A DNA stretch of 64,000 bases from Turbatrix aceti. Lineage: Eukaryota; Nematoda; Chromadorea; Rhabditida; Panagrolaimidae. Of the stretch, positions 48,959 through 59,936 are shown in pieces. A program made the translations under genes and the position numbers. The stretch is from positions 4,278,816 to 4,342,815 of the forward strand of contig OZ017769.1 of the NCBI GenBank assembly GCA_963969345.1, written 5' to 3'. The notes beneath the pieces were generated by a model. That model saw only the letters and a program-made list of their open reading frames with translations, made no database searches and was not told the origin of the DNA. Each line of letters begins with the position of its first letter. Positions within the stretch are counted from its first letter, which is position 1.

Positions 48959-51917
48959 AATTTTATACTATTTACGTAAGGGCAGCGTGTTGATGATCTG
49001 ACGTGATGCGGATGGGATCACCGTTAGAAAGTACTCCCAACGCGAATCTTTTTTGATGATTTTGTGATTCTTTTGTATGTGGCAAGCTCAGTAAAAGTGT
49101 TACCAAACTTTTTTTATGAGATGTTGTCAATAAGCCGTTATCTTAATTTCAACATTTTTTTACAACAGATCGTCTCATTTCTGGATAAATCCATGCCTCG
49201 AGTTTTGCGTAATGTGATCAAAACAGCCTCAATTTTATGTTTTGTGCCAAAGAAAACAAGTACAAAAAGTGAGTTATTACATAGTCTGACGGCAAAGCGC
49301 GAGTTGCCCGAGTTGAGATTGGAAGGGTTTACGTTCTAGGACGAAGCGCACAAAGTTGCGTACCGATTCACTTGACTTTGACCAGTTGTACTCCACAGTC
49401 TTGAACGAACTGTAGTCGATACCCGGCGCCTTCTGTTTGACGACGAGGTATCTGAACGCGTCGCTGTCAACGCAGAAGACGTTGTCCTTGCCGAAGGGGA
49501 GATCAGCGCCGAGTTCATCCTTGATCGCGGCTCGGAGACGCTTGATGGGCTGGATGGAGTCTCCGGGGCGGAAGAGAGTGCCGCAACTGTTGGTGAAGAA
49601 GAAGCAGACGTTGGGGAAGGCGTCGACGGAGAAGAGCGAGAGCAGCTTGCGGAAGACGAGCTCGAGGCCCGCGCCCATCTTGGCTTCGTTCGGCAGCAGC
49701 ACGAAGCAGATCGCGTGCAGGGTCCCGGCGCGGCGAACGGCCTCTCGGATGGCCTCCAGGTTCTTTTCGTCCTGGTCGACGCCTCGGGAATCCCGGAGAC
49801 CGGGTGTATCGATCAGGTTGAGCGTGAGATCGTCGTGCCGAAGTTGGTGGACCTGCGGAAGTTGAGTGACGGATTGTCCGACATTGTTGAAGTGCTCGTT
49901 CTTATCCTCACCAAGAACGATCGTATGAACATCGTAGTCGTCGTCTTGGACTTCAAAGTTGCAGGGGAGGACCGAGAGCAGCTCCTGTCCAGCAGCGTCA
50001 GCGAGTTTGTCGTATTTGAAGTAGTTGACCATGCTGTTAATCAACGTCGATTTTCCGGTACCAGACGGTCCGATCAGCAGGACATTGAAATCGTCCTTGC
50101 GCGGCGAGGCTGAATCTGTTTGTGTAATAAGAAAACCCTTTTTTCCTAAACCAACCGTAGGAATCGAAAATCTCGAAACTTGGATGCAACTTGGGTGCCG
50201 TCTGTGAAGAAGAGTCTAAATAGCGAATAAATGCAAGCACAAAGTGTCAAACAACAAAAACGTACATTTAGGTTTTTCGCTGTAAAAAAGCTGATTTTCG
50301 ATCAATTTCTTTGTCGTACATTCTGGTTTTCGATCAACAACATCCACGTAACTTTTCGGGTTAGTTGAACCGCCTGTACGATCCGGATAAACGCTGGATG
50401 ACGATGGACCTGGAGAGAGTCGTTTGTGGAAAAAAGTGGTATTGTGTTCGTTGTCGGCACCCCGGCGATTCGAAATGTTGAACTCAGCTAAAAAGAGTCA
50501 ATTGCAGCAATCAAAAACAAAAAAAACCCAACCCATACGTTTGCTCAGTTTTTCACTTTTGTCGCCCGACTGATTCGAATTCGGATTTTGAGCACGATTG
50601 CCGATGCCGAAACGACTGTCCTTGATGTTGTCGGTTTCAGGCTTGGTGTCTGAAAAGCAGAACATAAGTATCCCAAAAAATTGGCTTTAAACTACTTACG
50701 TTCTTTGCGCTCGATATCCGACTGCCGGTAGCTTCCAAGGCGTAAAACTGGAATTTCCTTGTCCGACGCATGACCAGCTGTCGCAGATGCTGGTGAATGA
50801 GAACTCTTATATTCGGGAAGAGAATCCAAACCAATTTCTTGATAGTGTACATCCGACGACCGAGGATCTGGACCACGCTGACTGGAGGCGAAATCGCTAG
50901 TGCTGCTGCGGGCAACGCTCGGGGATACGCTTTTCGGATCGCCATGAATGGACAAATCTGAAAATAGGTAACCACGGGGTAATAAAAACGTCAGAAAAGA
51001 CGACAAACTGCTGATTTGATCGTCACGTTCTTTTTCCTTGGACTTTTTCCCATCAGAGCGCCCCGCTTTGATTTTATCTGTAAAATTTCAGAATTTTAAA
51101 AAACACAGCTACAATCAGAGCGTCAAAAACGACATACTGCAAAAATCGTTCAAGAGTTTGTGAACACCAAAATTCAAAAAATTAGCTCGTTTTTGGTTCT
51201 GGCGCCTCTGGTCTATAAATTAGGTAAAAAAATGGCGATACGCTTGAAACGGTTACCTGGAAACACCTCGTAATACCATCGGCAAAACTCTCGGTACAAC
51301 TCAGTGGGATCAGGGCTCGTAGAAATACAAACATTTTTACGATTGCAACGTTGATTCAAATCATGAACCAATTCTTGAAGACTGAACCGAGTCTGTTCCT
51401 TGAGTTTGATGAAATTCGGCATAAAATCAGTACTGATAGGACAAAATTTTAAATAGTAATCATTGAAATCAACAAAGTCGGCATCCACTATTTCCCAGTT
51501 AACGAGAATCTCTCCTTGACAAAATGCAACGTTATCCAGGTACTCTGAGCTCTATAAAAAAATAAACAACCCATTTAAAACATAAAAAAATTACAATACC
51601 TGGCCATGAAAAATAGTCGGCAATTGTGCGACGACGACGTAACCGTAGTACACAGCAGGGTCGTTAGTCCGAGTTTTGTGACTATAAAAGTATCGAACAG
51701 CAAAATCAGTAACCCGAGAAACGTTGAAGAAGTCTCGAGTGTCTTGCGGACATTGGGTAAGAAATTGCAGCTAAAAATTATCATTGGTTTATAATCATTT
51801 AAGCTAACATGTTAACTCACAGTGATCCATTCATCGCTTTGGAAAATAGGCGACAAACCCTCAACGACACGATCAGGTCTTATAGAAAAACAAACGGTTT
51901 CTTCATTGTTATACTCC

Positions 51918-52026
51918 TGATGTATATTGTTGACTGCCTAAAATTTGCATATGATTTCTGTATATAAGCTCGCGCCATCAAATAAACTGAGAGAGACTTG
52001 AGTGAGTCGAACTTGGAGATACACCA
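51918..52026 (+). repeat. Left LTR
   Basis: 109-bp direct repeat, identical to 53607-53715 by eye, with terminal TG...CA, a TATA-like TATATAAG and a polyadenylation-like AATAAA. Confidence 0.92.
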
Positions 52027-52348
52027 TCTGGTGACGAGAGTGCGTCGATTTCATTCCACGCTCAGAAGTACCGCCGTCGACCGCCGGCCACCAACGCATC
52101 TCTCCCGTTTCACACGACAGACTTCATCCTCGTCACGGTTGCGATTCGCGCCGTTGACTACCGGAAACAAGGAAATCGGTATCGGCTACGACACGCAGCG
52201 CCACACAGCGACCAGTAGGAGATACTCCTACGTCAAACCGACAGACTCGCGGCTGCAAACAAGCCAGCCTACCACACCCGGGATCGCGCTACGCGAACCG
52301 GTAAACAGCCCCAATCAGCTTGCCACGCGATTCGCGTAGGACTTCATC

Positions 52349-53584
52349 ATGTCAGGCGAAACAGCGGCTACAGCTACTCCCCAGCAGATCCAGGCAGGAA
52401 GCGCCTCTTTTGGATCCTTGTGGCAGCCCCAGCCGTACGACCCAACAACGGACTGGACTACATGGGAAGACCAGTTCGACATCTATGCGCTCGCCAAGAA
52501 TCTCACCACCGATAACGACAAAAAGATAGCCCTCTTACATGCCATAGGGACCAAGGCATATACCGACCTCAAGGCTTGGACGAAGCCGAAAAAGCCAGTC
52601 GACCTGAAGTACGCCGCCCTCCTGAAGATACTTCAGGAGCGGTACGGCGAGAAAATCGACCCCATGATTGCGAGGCTCGAGCTCAGCAGTACCAAGCAGA
52701 AGCATGACGAAGCGCCGCTGGACTACGTTCGCCGAATGACGGCACTCGCAACCAACTGCGAGTTCAAAGACGAGCGCTCACTAATCCTCGACATCGTCAA
52801 AGGAGTACGGTCCGAGAAGCTACGAGAATATCTACTCCGCAGCGAGAACTTGAAGACCTCCACTAAAGAACTTCAAGACGTCATCAGGTCCCACGCGGCC
52901 TATGAAAAAGTTGCCAAAGCAGCAAGGACGGTCGATACGACTGCCCCCTTCACGATCAACCAGATTCGGGCGTCCAGTGAATGCTACCGTTGCGGCAAGA
53001 CGTACATTCCAGGCCACAAGTGCCCTGCTCGTCAAGTCACGTGCAATTTCTGCAAAAAGCTAGGACACTACGAAAAGATGTGCTATCAGAAGAAGAAGCA
53101 ATCTAGCCAAGAGGAAGATCGAGATGACATACAGAACTCCAAAGAAAAACGCAAAAGCACCACGATAAACGAAGTTGCAGACGATACGTCTAGCAGTGGC
53201 AGAATGCCCAGATACCCCTCGACTTACGAATTGACTGCAGACAACGATTACTGCATCTTGGCACTCGATACTGCGGAACGCCATGAAAGTCGCGGAGGAT
53301 CCAGCGACGAGGGTACTCTCAACACAACAGAAAAAGAAGAGAAGGACTACCTTAACAACATGAAGCCGGCGCATACGCCGTCTACCACGACTGAGAAGCT
53401 CCATGAAGAACTTCGGAAGATCAAGCGCGAACGAGGGCATACTCTTCGCAAGGCTCTCAACGAAGAAACTCGCCATGGGAAAACTCCGAAGTACCTGGCT
53501 CTTGCAGAACAAGCCCGTATACTGTCTCATCGTTGGAAATCGCACTTCAAGCATCTACAATTGGCTACCGACCCCGACTCTTAA
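52349..53584 (+). CDS. Retrotransposon Gag protein with zinc knuckles
   Basis: A single uninterrupted frame of 411 residues starting MSGETAATATPQQIQ. The N-terminal half (about residues 25-190) has the W-x-x-W...F capsid-like helical layout of Ty3/gypsy-type Gag (TDWTTWEDQFDIYALAK, YVRRMTALATNCEF, VKGVRSEKLREYLL). Two Cys knuckles follow at about 213-245: CYRCGKTYIPGHKC (unusual spacing) and the canonical C-X2-C-X4-H-X4-C in CNFCKKLGHYEKMC. The remaining charged 165 residues have no recognisable enzyme motif. There is no frameshift into a pol frame before the right LTR. Gag packages the RNA; replication enzymes would have to come from another element. Confidence 0.9.
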   Translation: MSGETAATATPQQIQAGSASFGSLWQPQPYDPTTDWTTWEDQFDIYALAKNLTTDNDKKIALLHAIGTKAYTDLKAWTKPKKPVDLKYAALLKILQERYGEKIDPMIARLELSSTKQKHDEAPLDYVRRMTALATNCEFKDERSLILDIVKGVRSEKLREYLLRSENLKTSTKELQDVIRSHAAYEKVAKAARTVDTTAPFTINQIRASSECYRCGKTYIPGHKCPARQVTCNFCKKLGHYEKMCYQKKKQSSQEEDRDDIQNSKEKRKSTTINEVADDTSSSGRMPRYPSTYELTADNDYCILALDTAERHESRGGSSDEGTLNTTEKEEKDYLNNMKPAHTPSTTTEKLHEELRKIKRERGHTLRKALNEETRHGKTPKYLALAEQARILSHRWKSHFKHLQLATDPDS

Positions 53585-53606
53585 GCTCTCAAATGGAAGG
53601 AAAAGA

Positions 53607-53715
53607 TGATGTATATTGTTGACTGCCTAAAATTTGCATATGATTTCTGTATATAAGCTCGCGCCATCAAATAAACTGAGAGAGACTTGAGTGAGTCGAA
53701 CTTGGAGATACACCA
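53607..53715 (+). repeat. Right LTR
   Basis: Identical to the left LTR and followed by the target duplication ACTCC, then by the resumed first exon of gene H. Confidence 0.92.
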
Positions 53716-54283
53716 ACTCCAGAAACCCTAACGTTTCAAAAAGAACCGGAAGATTTCTATCAACACCACGAATCACTGGGCGAACCATCTTTTACTGTCC
53801 TGAAAAACAGAAAAATTCAGGATCTCCAAGCGAAATAAACAACGCTTTCGAAAAAAAACGGCGCAATGGTTTTTGTGCAAAAAATATCCACGAAACGCGT
53901 CTTGCGGTTTTCAACAAACAACAAACCTTTCTTATATTAGCAAAATGCACAAAAAAGCAAAAAAAGAAGCAGACTAAACAAAAAAATCAAGCAACGCGCA
54001 AGTATCCTCGACTACAACACTTTCCCGTGTCATCGACCGGCCGCAAGCGCAAAGCGACAAAAAACATTGGGTCTGCGTCGCAATCGCTCGCCGCCATGGT
54101 TCGCCAAAGCGAAAAAAAGAGAAACCAGAGTGGACTAACAAACAGGGCAACGAAAATGACACTGCACATGTGTATCAAATTCGCTGGAAGACAAAAACTT
54201 TTCCCTAAAAATGGCAGGGCATACGGTGAGCGATATTCGCTGCGAGAGCTTCAAAGAGTTTCAAGAGTTATCCTATAATTTTT

Positions 54284-54410
54284 AAATCGATGTCGTTTGT
54301 TTGCAGAATACCATCAATAAACGCAATTACAGCACTTTATCATCGTTCGTCGTTAAAAAATGACTGTTCACAAAAAGTGTCCATCGTGTCTTACAAAACA
54401 AGTACAAAAT
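54284..54410. repeat. GTPase-flanking spacer repeat, copy c
   Basis: Second-unit counterpart of 39850-39975, nearly identical. Confidence 0.65.
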
Positions 54411-54884
54411 ACCATGTTTTCTATCTGTAGAGACTAAATTTTGTTTAAAATAACCAAAAAACAGACTGAAAAGTTGTGACCAACTGGGAGAAATTGGATC
54501 GATGGCATGCTGACCAACAATTCAACTAGTCAGTCTGTCAGTCATTTTGGCAAACCGTCAAAGAAGTTTTTTTTCTTTGCCGGTTTCCCAGATCCCAGAG
54601 TATAAAAAACAAAGAGCGCTTACCCAGCTTTTGCTGTACAAAAAGTAAAAGTAAAACTGTCCGTTGCGCTTTTCCACTGCTTATTTGTTTCCCTGAAACC
54701 AAGAAAGGGAAAGGCAACATCAGCAAACCACTTGAAAGAACATTTATGTTGACAAACACAAAGTAAAAACCAATACGTACAAAATTATGGGAAATAATTT
54801 GATTTTTTTTGAAAGTGTTGCTTAAATTAGAAATTTCCAATTTTTTCAGACCAAAAAAATTTCGAAAACATCACCAAAAACTTT

Positions 54885-56597
54885 TCATGATATAACACAG
54901 TTTTTGCTGCAGTGAAAATTACGTTCACAGCAGCAAAAACCGCTAGAATTATCATCACGACAGTTTTCATTCGGTGGTCGACAAGGAGTGAATGATTCTC
55001 TACAAATCATCCACTCCACTTTTCGACCCGGACTCTCAGTTGAGAACAAAGAGTAAACGTCAATTAGTTGGTTCTGAATCGGTGCCAGCGGACCCAATTT
55101 TTGAATCAACGATGAATAACGATCATGAATTCGAAAGGGAACATACAAATGAAATTCAATGTTAGATGTAAGTTGTTTTTGATTATTTGTCACGTAGCAA
55201 CGGTCATATTTGTCCGGTTCAGATATATGACAACCTGCATCTGAGATATGTTGCAAATCCTCCACCCAATGAATATACAAACAAAAATCAAAATCAGGGT
55301 CGGACATATATTTAATAACAATTTTGACATGCTTCGGAGCATGTTCACAGAGGATTTTACTCGTGTCGACGTACCAGTTGAGAAATTGTAAAAATGAGTC
55401 AACAGAGTCATCATGGTGTGTAGGAGACCATAAGCGTTTAAACGTCAGATTAATGGTTTTCAGGTTAGGTGCCGTTCGGAGCAAGTTGATAATCAGGCTC
55501 AGTATTGAATCCGGTGAACGGTTCGTCCAAGCACGAAATTTTATGGATATTGAACGAGTTTTGTCTAGCCGACCATCAAGTGTTTTTTCAAATACTGGGT
55601 TAAAATCCGAAACCTCAATAGGGATCAAATAGTCAAGATTCAGATTCGGAATGTTCAACGTAGAGAATACATTCTGAAAAATAAATTTGAAACAATGATG
55701 TATATTTCAAGAAACTTTTGAGTACCTGAACCGGAACTAGTTTCAGTAAAAAACATACCATAAGACAGGTTTTAGCCTCTTGTATATCATCAAGCTTAAG
55801 TAAATGTAAAGGTGTAAACTTAATTGTGAGTGCATTAAGCTTTTCCGGCAGTTCAAACTTGAACACAGCATTAAGCGTTAAAAAATGCATAGTAATTTCA
55901 GGAACTTGGAATGCTATAGATGCTAGCAAATAGCTTGCGTACGGATATTTTGATGCAAGCCCCCACCAATCCACATCCAAGGTTTTCAAATCTAAAATGA
56001 ATTTATAAATGCATTGTAAAAATTTAATGTAAAAACATACTGTTAAAGTTTTGGAACTTTTGCAGAAATTCGGACGAAGGAAAATGCTGGAACTTTATCT
56101 TCCGGATGAATGGTATCGCCCAAAACATCATTCTTTCGTCGCCAATTATAAAATAGGGGGGTCGAGGTTTTCCTGGAGGCTAAAAAACAAACAAAAAATG
56201 ATTGGAAGTGCATGGTCGGTATTTCTAGTATGTGGAACATACTTCAGTATGTGCACTGGTTCAGAGAAGTGTATCGTATAATAAATACATAATGGGTTAC
56301 AAATTATATTTATGTAAAAAATAAATAAATTACCTCACATAAACACTCCTCTATAGATTTACGTTTGAGAATATGGTCTGTATCACGTGGACATGTTAGG
56401 CATTCTGGAACATAGTTTCTATCTATATCCTTTTCGCGGTAATACGTTAACAGATTAACTTCTGTGTCTTCCATAAAACATGAAAAAGTCTCCGTCATCT
56501 CTGCACTCGAAAGCACGATTTTTTTGACAGGAATGAATCCTTTCTGCCAGGTTAACTCAATGATTTGTTTGCGATATCGGCGTGATAAGGCAGGCAT
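54885..56597 (-). CDS. Unknown LRR-like/F-box-like protein, copy 2
   Basis: Duplicate of 41212-42909 with the same exon order: start MPALSRRYRKQIIELTW at 56597, then about 56181-56045, 55988-55760 and 55676-54885. Substitutions between the copies are few and do not break the frame (for example DPDFDFC here, DPDFYFC in copy 1). One intron differs by a short insertion (around 55709-55723). The same Leu-rich segments and Cys-rich tail are present. Function unknown. Confidence 0.6.
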
Positions 56598-57339
56598 GTT
56601 TCCTCGGGATTCAGTATTGGGTTCGGGTTGAGATCCGTACCGAACACGTTGGTGAGCTTTTCGATCGATGTGCTTATCGACTAGTTTTTCTCCGGACAGC
56701 AATCAATAACTCTAAAAAGACATCCGGTTAATTATTCACAATTTTGATTATATGCAGTTCATACCGTGCAAAACTTAGAGTAATCCCGACAGTATAAGGT
56801 TCCAATAACGGCGAAATCCGCTTGTTGGTCACCGTGAAGTGCAATGGATTTTAGCAAGAGATCACCTCGCCTGTTTTCACCATGCCATGCACGAGTGTGT
56901 AGGCGGTCGCATTTGTTCCTTGGATAATGTGCGCGCGTCGGACGGCTGCCGGCCGGCCATTCATTCTAAACCCTGGTCTGTAAATATATGCACTTGGAAC
57001 TGGACAGTTAAAACTGACCCGAATTTTCTAACCGATGTGAGCTGCCAAGCAGCGCGCGCTGAAAAGAAGGGAGGAGGGCACACTAGTGTGCGGCATGCGC
57101 TGCTAATGAGTGTGCGCGACATGTAACAGTTTTCAAGGACTCCCATGGGGATATTGCTGCTAGCCTTTCTTCCTTCCCTGCATGCGTTTCAAGAGTTGTC
57201 CTGATTTTGAAATCGATGTCGTTTTTTTGCAAAATACCATCAATAAACGCAATTACAGCATTTTATCATCGTTCGTCGTTAAAAAATGACTGTTACAAAA
57301 ACGTCCATCGTGTCTTACAAAACAAGTACAAAAAGTGAG
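56598..57339. other. Spacer with GTPase-flanking repeat copy d
   Basis: Counterpart of 42910-43622, including the spacer repeat at 57207-57333 and a possible 5' exon of the unknown gene. It carries small insertions relative to the first copy near 56958 and 57083. Confidence 0.5.
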
Positions 57340-59640
57340 TTATAACATAGTCTGACGGCAAAGCGCGAGTTGCCCGAGTTGAGATTGGAAGGGTTTACGT
57401 TCTAGGACGAAGCGCACAAAGTTGCGTACCGATTCACTTGACTTTGACCAGTTGTACTCCACAGTCTTGAACGAACTGTAGTCGATACCCGGCGCCTTCT
57501 GTTTGACGACGAGGTATCTGAACGCGTCACTGTCAACGCAGAAGACGTTTTCCTTGCCGAAGGGGAGGTCCGCGCCGAGTTCATCCTTCATCGCGGCTCG
57601 GAGACGCTTGATGGGCTGGATGGAGTCTCCGGGGCGGAAGAGAGTGCCGCAACTGTTGGTGAAGAAGAAGCAGACGTTGGGGAAGGCGTCGACGGAGAAG
57701 AGCGAGAGCAGCTTGCGGAAGACGAGCTCGAGGCCCGCGCCCATCTTGGCTTCGTTCGGCAGCAGCACGAAGCAGATCGCGTGCAGGGTCCCGGCACGAC
57801 GGACGGCCTCTCGGATGGCCTCCAGGTTCTTTTCGTCCTGGTCGACGCCTCGGGAATCCCGGAGACCAGGCGTGTCGATCAGGTTGAAGGTCACCGCTCC
57901 GTGTTGCAGTTGGTGGACTTGTGGAAGCTGCGTGACGGACTGTCCGAGGTCGTTGAAGCATTCGTTCCCATCTTCGCCAAAAGCAATTTGGTAAAAGTTG
58001 TAGTCCTCGTCCTGGACGTCAAACTTGCAGGGGAGGACCGAGAGCAGCTCCTGTCCATCTGCATCGGTCAGTTTCTCGTATTTGAAGTAGTTGACCATGC
58101 TGTTGATCAACGTCGACTTTCCCGCACCCGACGGTCCGATCAGCAGGACGTTGAATTCATTCTCCTTCGGATCACATTCAAAAACCCTGTCGAAACTGTT
58201 ATGCACGTTGGCTGTGGATTTTGAGTACTTGCCTGCAAAAAGCGTTCAAATGTTTAAAAACAACAAAAAAAACCCACAGATTGGCTCATCCGGTGCGATG
58301 CGTCGCTTTGTGCCGGTTCGTGGCTTTTCAGGGTCCTTCCCCGGCTGAGGGTGTTCAAAAAAATGATCCACAATGTCATCATCGACGATGGTGAGCTGTT
58401 CTGAGGTGTTATCATCGATTTCGAGGTGTTCATCAGTAAGTGATGAGTTGCACTCGATTTCTGGGCCACAGGACAAAAGTCCACAATCACCGGTGGTGTC
58501 GATTTTGATGGAGTCGCTGTCAATCGGCTCAGAAGTAGGTAAATCTGTAAAAAAAGAAAATTTTCCTTTCCGGCACCCAAAAAGCCAAAAAAAAATACCT
58601 TCTTGGGCCTGGGAAATGGGCGGTGTAACATCGCGGGTCGCCTTTTTGACTGAAAAACCGCCAAAAAAATTTTTCACATAAAAAACGCAAAAAAATCACC
58701 AATTGGCTTGAAATGAAATTTTCGAAGTACTTTAGACAGGCAGTCGACAATCCGCCGACCTTTTCCACGACTCTCGCTCTGCTTTTCCAAAGTTCGACGG
58801 TAGAACTCTTGGAACAGGTCATTGGGGTCGTCTGTGAGTGCAGATTTGTTGCCGAAAGAAGAAATCATATCCAGGACGAGTTTCCGATGTTTTTCTCCTT
58901 CATTGGCCTCTGGGATGTAAGAAATCGTGACCGGACCGCATCCATCGAAATTCACGTCATCGACATGGGTGACCCGCCAGTTGACAAGTACGGTGCCTTG
59001 GAACATTCGCTTGTAGTCGGGGGGCTGTAAATTCCGTTCACGTTAAAAAAAAATATCAGAAGAAGGGAAACCAACGTAAGTAACGTCTACGTGAGCCAGC
59101 GGAGCGATGATTGTGTTGCCGAAAGAGATGTCGACGTTTCTCTGATAGCACTTTCGCTGGGATTTGACGTAGGTGATTACGAACATGGTCGGTTTCGAAA
59201 CGGACAGGAAGTTGAGGGTTTCGACAGGGCATCCCATCAGGAATCGAAGCTGGAAACCAGGTACTTTCCAGGTAAAAATTCGCTCATTTCGCTTGCACCC
59301 CACATTTTCAATTTTTTTCGCTCCAGGAGCACTCTTTCAAAATTCTGTTCTCGCTCCGCTCTTATTTTTTCAAGTTTGTTTCAGGAGCAATTTTAGGATC
59401 GGCGAACAACCCTGCCAAGCAAACATGTCTCGCAGCGAAAAACAACCATCAAAACTCAAAACTCACCGTAAGCCATTTGTCAAAGGCAAAAATCTCGGAC
59501 AAGCCGTCGACCAATTTGCCGGGTAGAATTCTGAAGACTTCGCTCTTGATCCGCTTGCTGGAAGATTCTATGACTGTGTCGGATACGGGATATCCGTCGA
59601 TGTGCTGTACAAAGGGTCGGGAAATTTTGGGTTCCCTCAT
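57340..59640 (-). CDS. GTPase J: family 2, full-length architecture
   Basis: The start MREPKISRPF (59640) is one base after an acceptor-like TTTTAG. The first exon has LVDGLSEIFAFDKWLT. N-terminal exons lie near 59250-59073 and 59025-58700, small linker exons near 58652-58598, then an acidic linker exon (about 58544-58279) and the GTPase exon 57340-58233 or so with GPSGAGKST, DTPGLRDSRGVDQDE and TNSCG. The linker and GTPase domain are nearly identical to the segment fused to separase at 43623-44779. Gene J therefore shows the ancestral arrangement from which the fusion arose. Intact. Confidence 0.78.
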
Positions 59641-59936
59641 CCTAAAATCCGGCATTTCGCAAAAAAACAGGAAAACGGCACGCGCGCGAGCGATCGGAAA
59701 ACAACAAGCAAAAATAAACTAACTGTTCATTCACAGGCGTGCATGGATTTCGTCAGAAATGACCCAGTTTAACATCCAACGCCTTTCGAGCCTTTCCAGG
59801 TCAACAAACAAACTTTATACTACAGTACAGGTCTTACGATAACAACAATATTATTTTTACCATTATTTCGTGTAAAACTTGTGTAAAAGGTTACAATCAA
59901 AAAGAGAGCGTTATAAAAAAACAAAAAATGAGTAAA

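Larger units (their letters stand above)
51918..53715 (+). mobile_element. Gag-only LTR retrotransposon, recent insertion
   Basis: Two identical 109-bp LTRs (51918-52026, 53607-53715), starting TGATGTATATTG and ending TACACCA, flank a 1.58-kb interior. A 5-bp target duplication ACTCC lies at 51913-51917 and 53716-53720; the empty site is in gene G at about 39287. The LTR has a TATA box (TATATAAG, 51961) and AATAAA (51981). A TGG-start candidate primer-binding site follows at 52029, and a purine tract (GGAAGGAAAAGA) precedes the right LTR. The only long frame is gag. No protease, reverse transcriptase, RNase H or integrase is present, so the element is non-autonomous but structurally complete. 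Confidence 0.92.
49277..53788 (-). pseudogene. GTPase H: family 2, split by an LTR element, mosaic 3' half
   Basis: The start codon (MVRPVIRGVD) would lie at 53788, but the first exon is interrupted after codon 23 or so by the LTR element at 51918-53715. The remaining exons match gene G almost base for base (51915-50100). The GTPase exon runs to 49277 with GPSGTGKST, DTPGLRDSRGVDQDE and TNSCG. Its parts have different closest relatives: the first quarter matches G, the switch region matches E, and the C-terminal third (KAPGIDYSSFKTVEYNW) matches I and J. Downstream exons are open, so a shorter transcript trans-spliced further in could still make protein. Confidence 0.75.
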
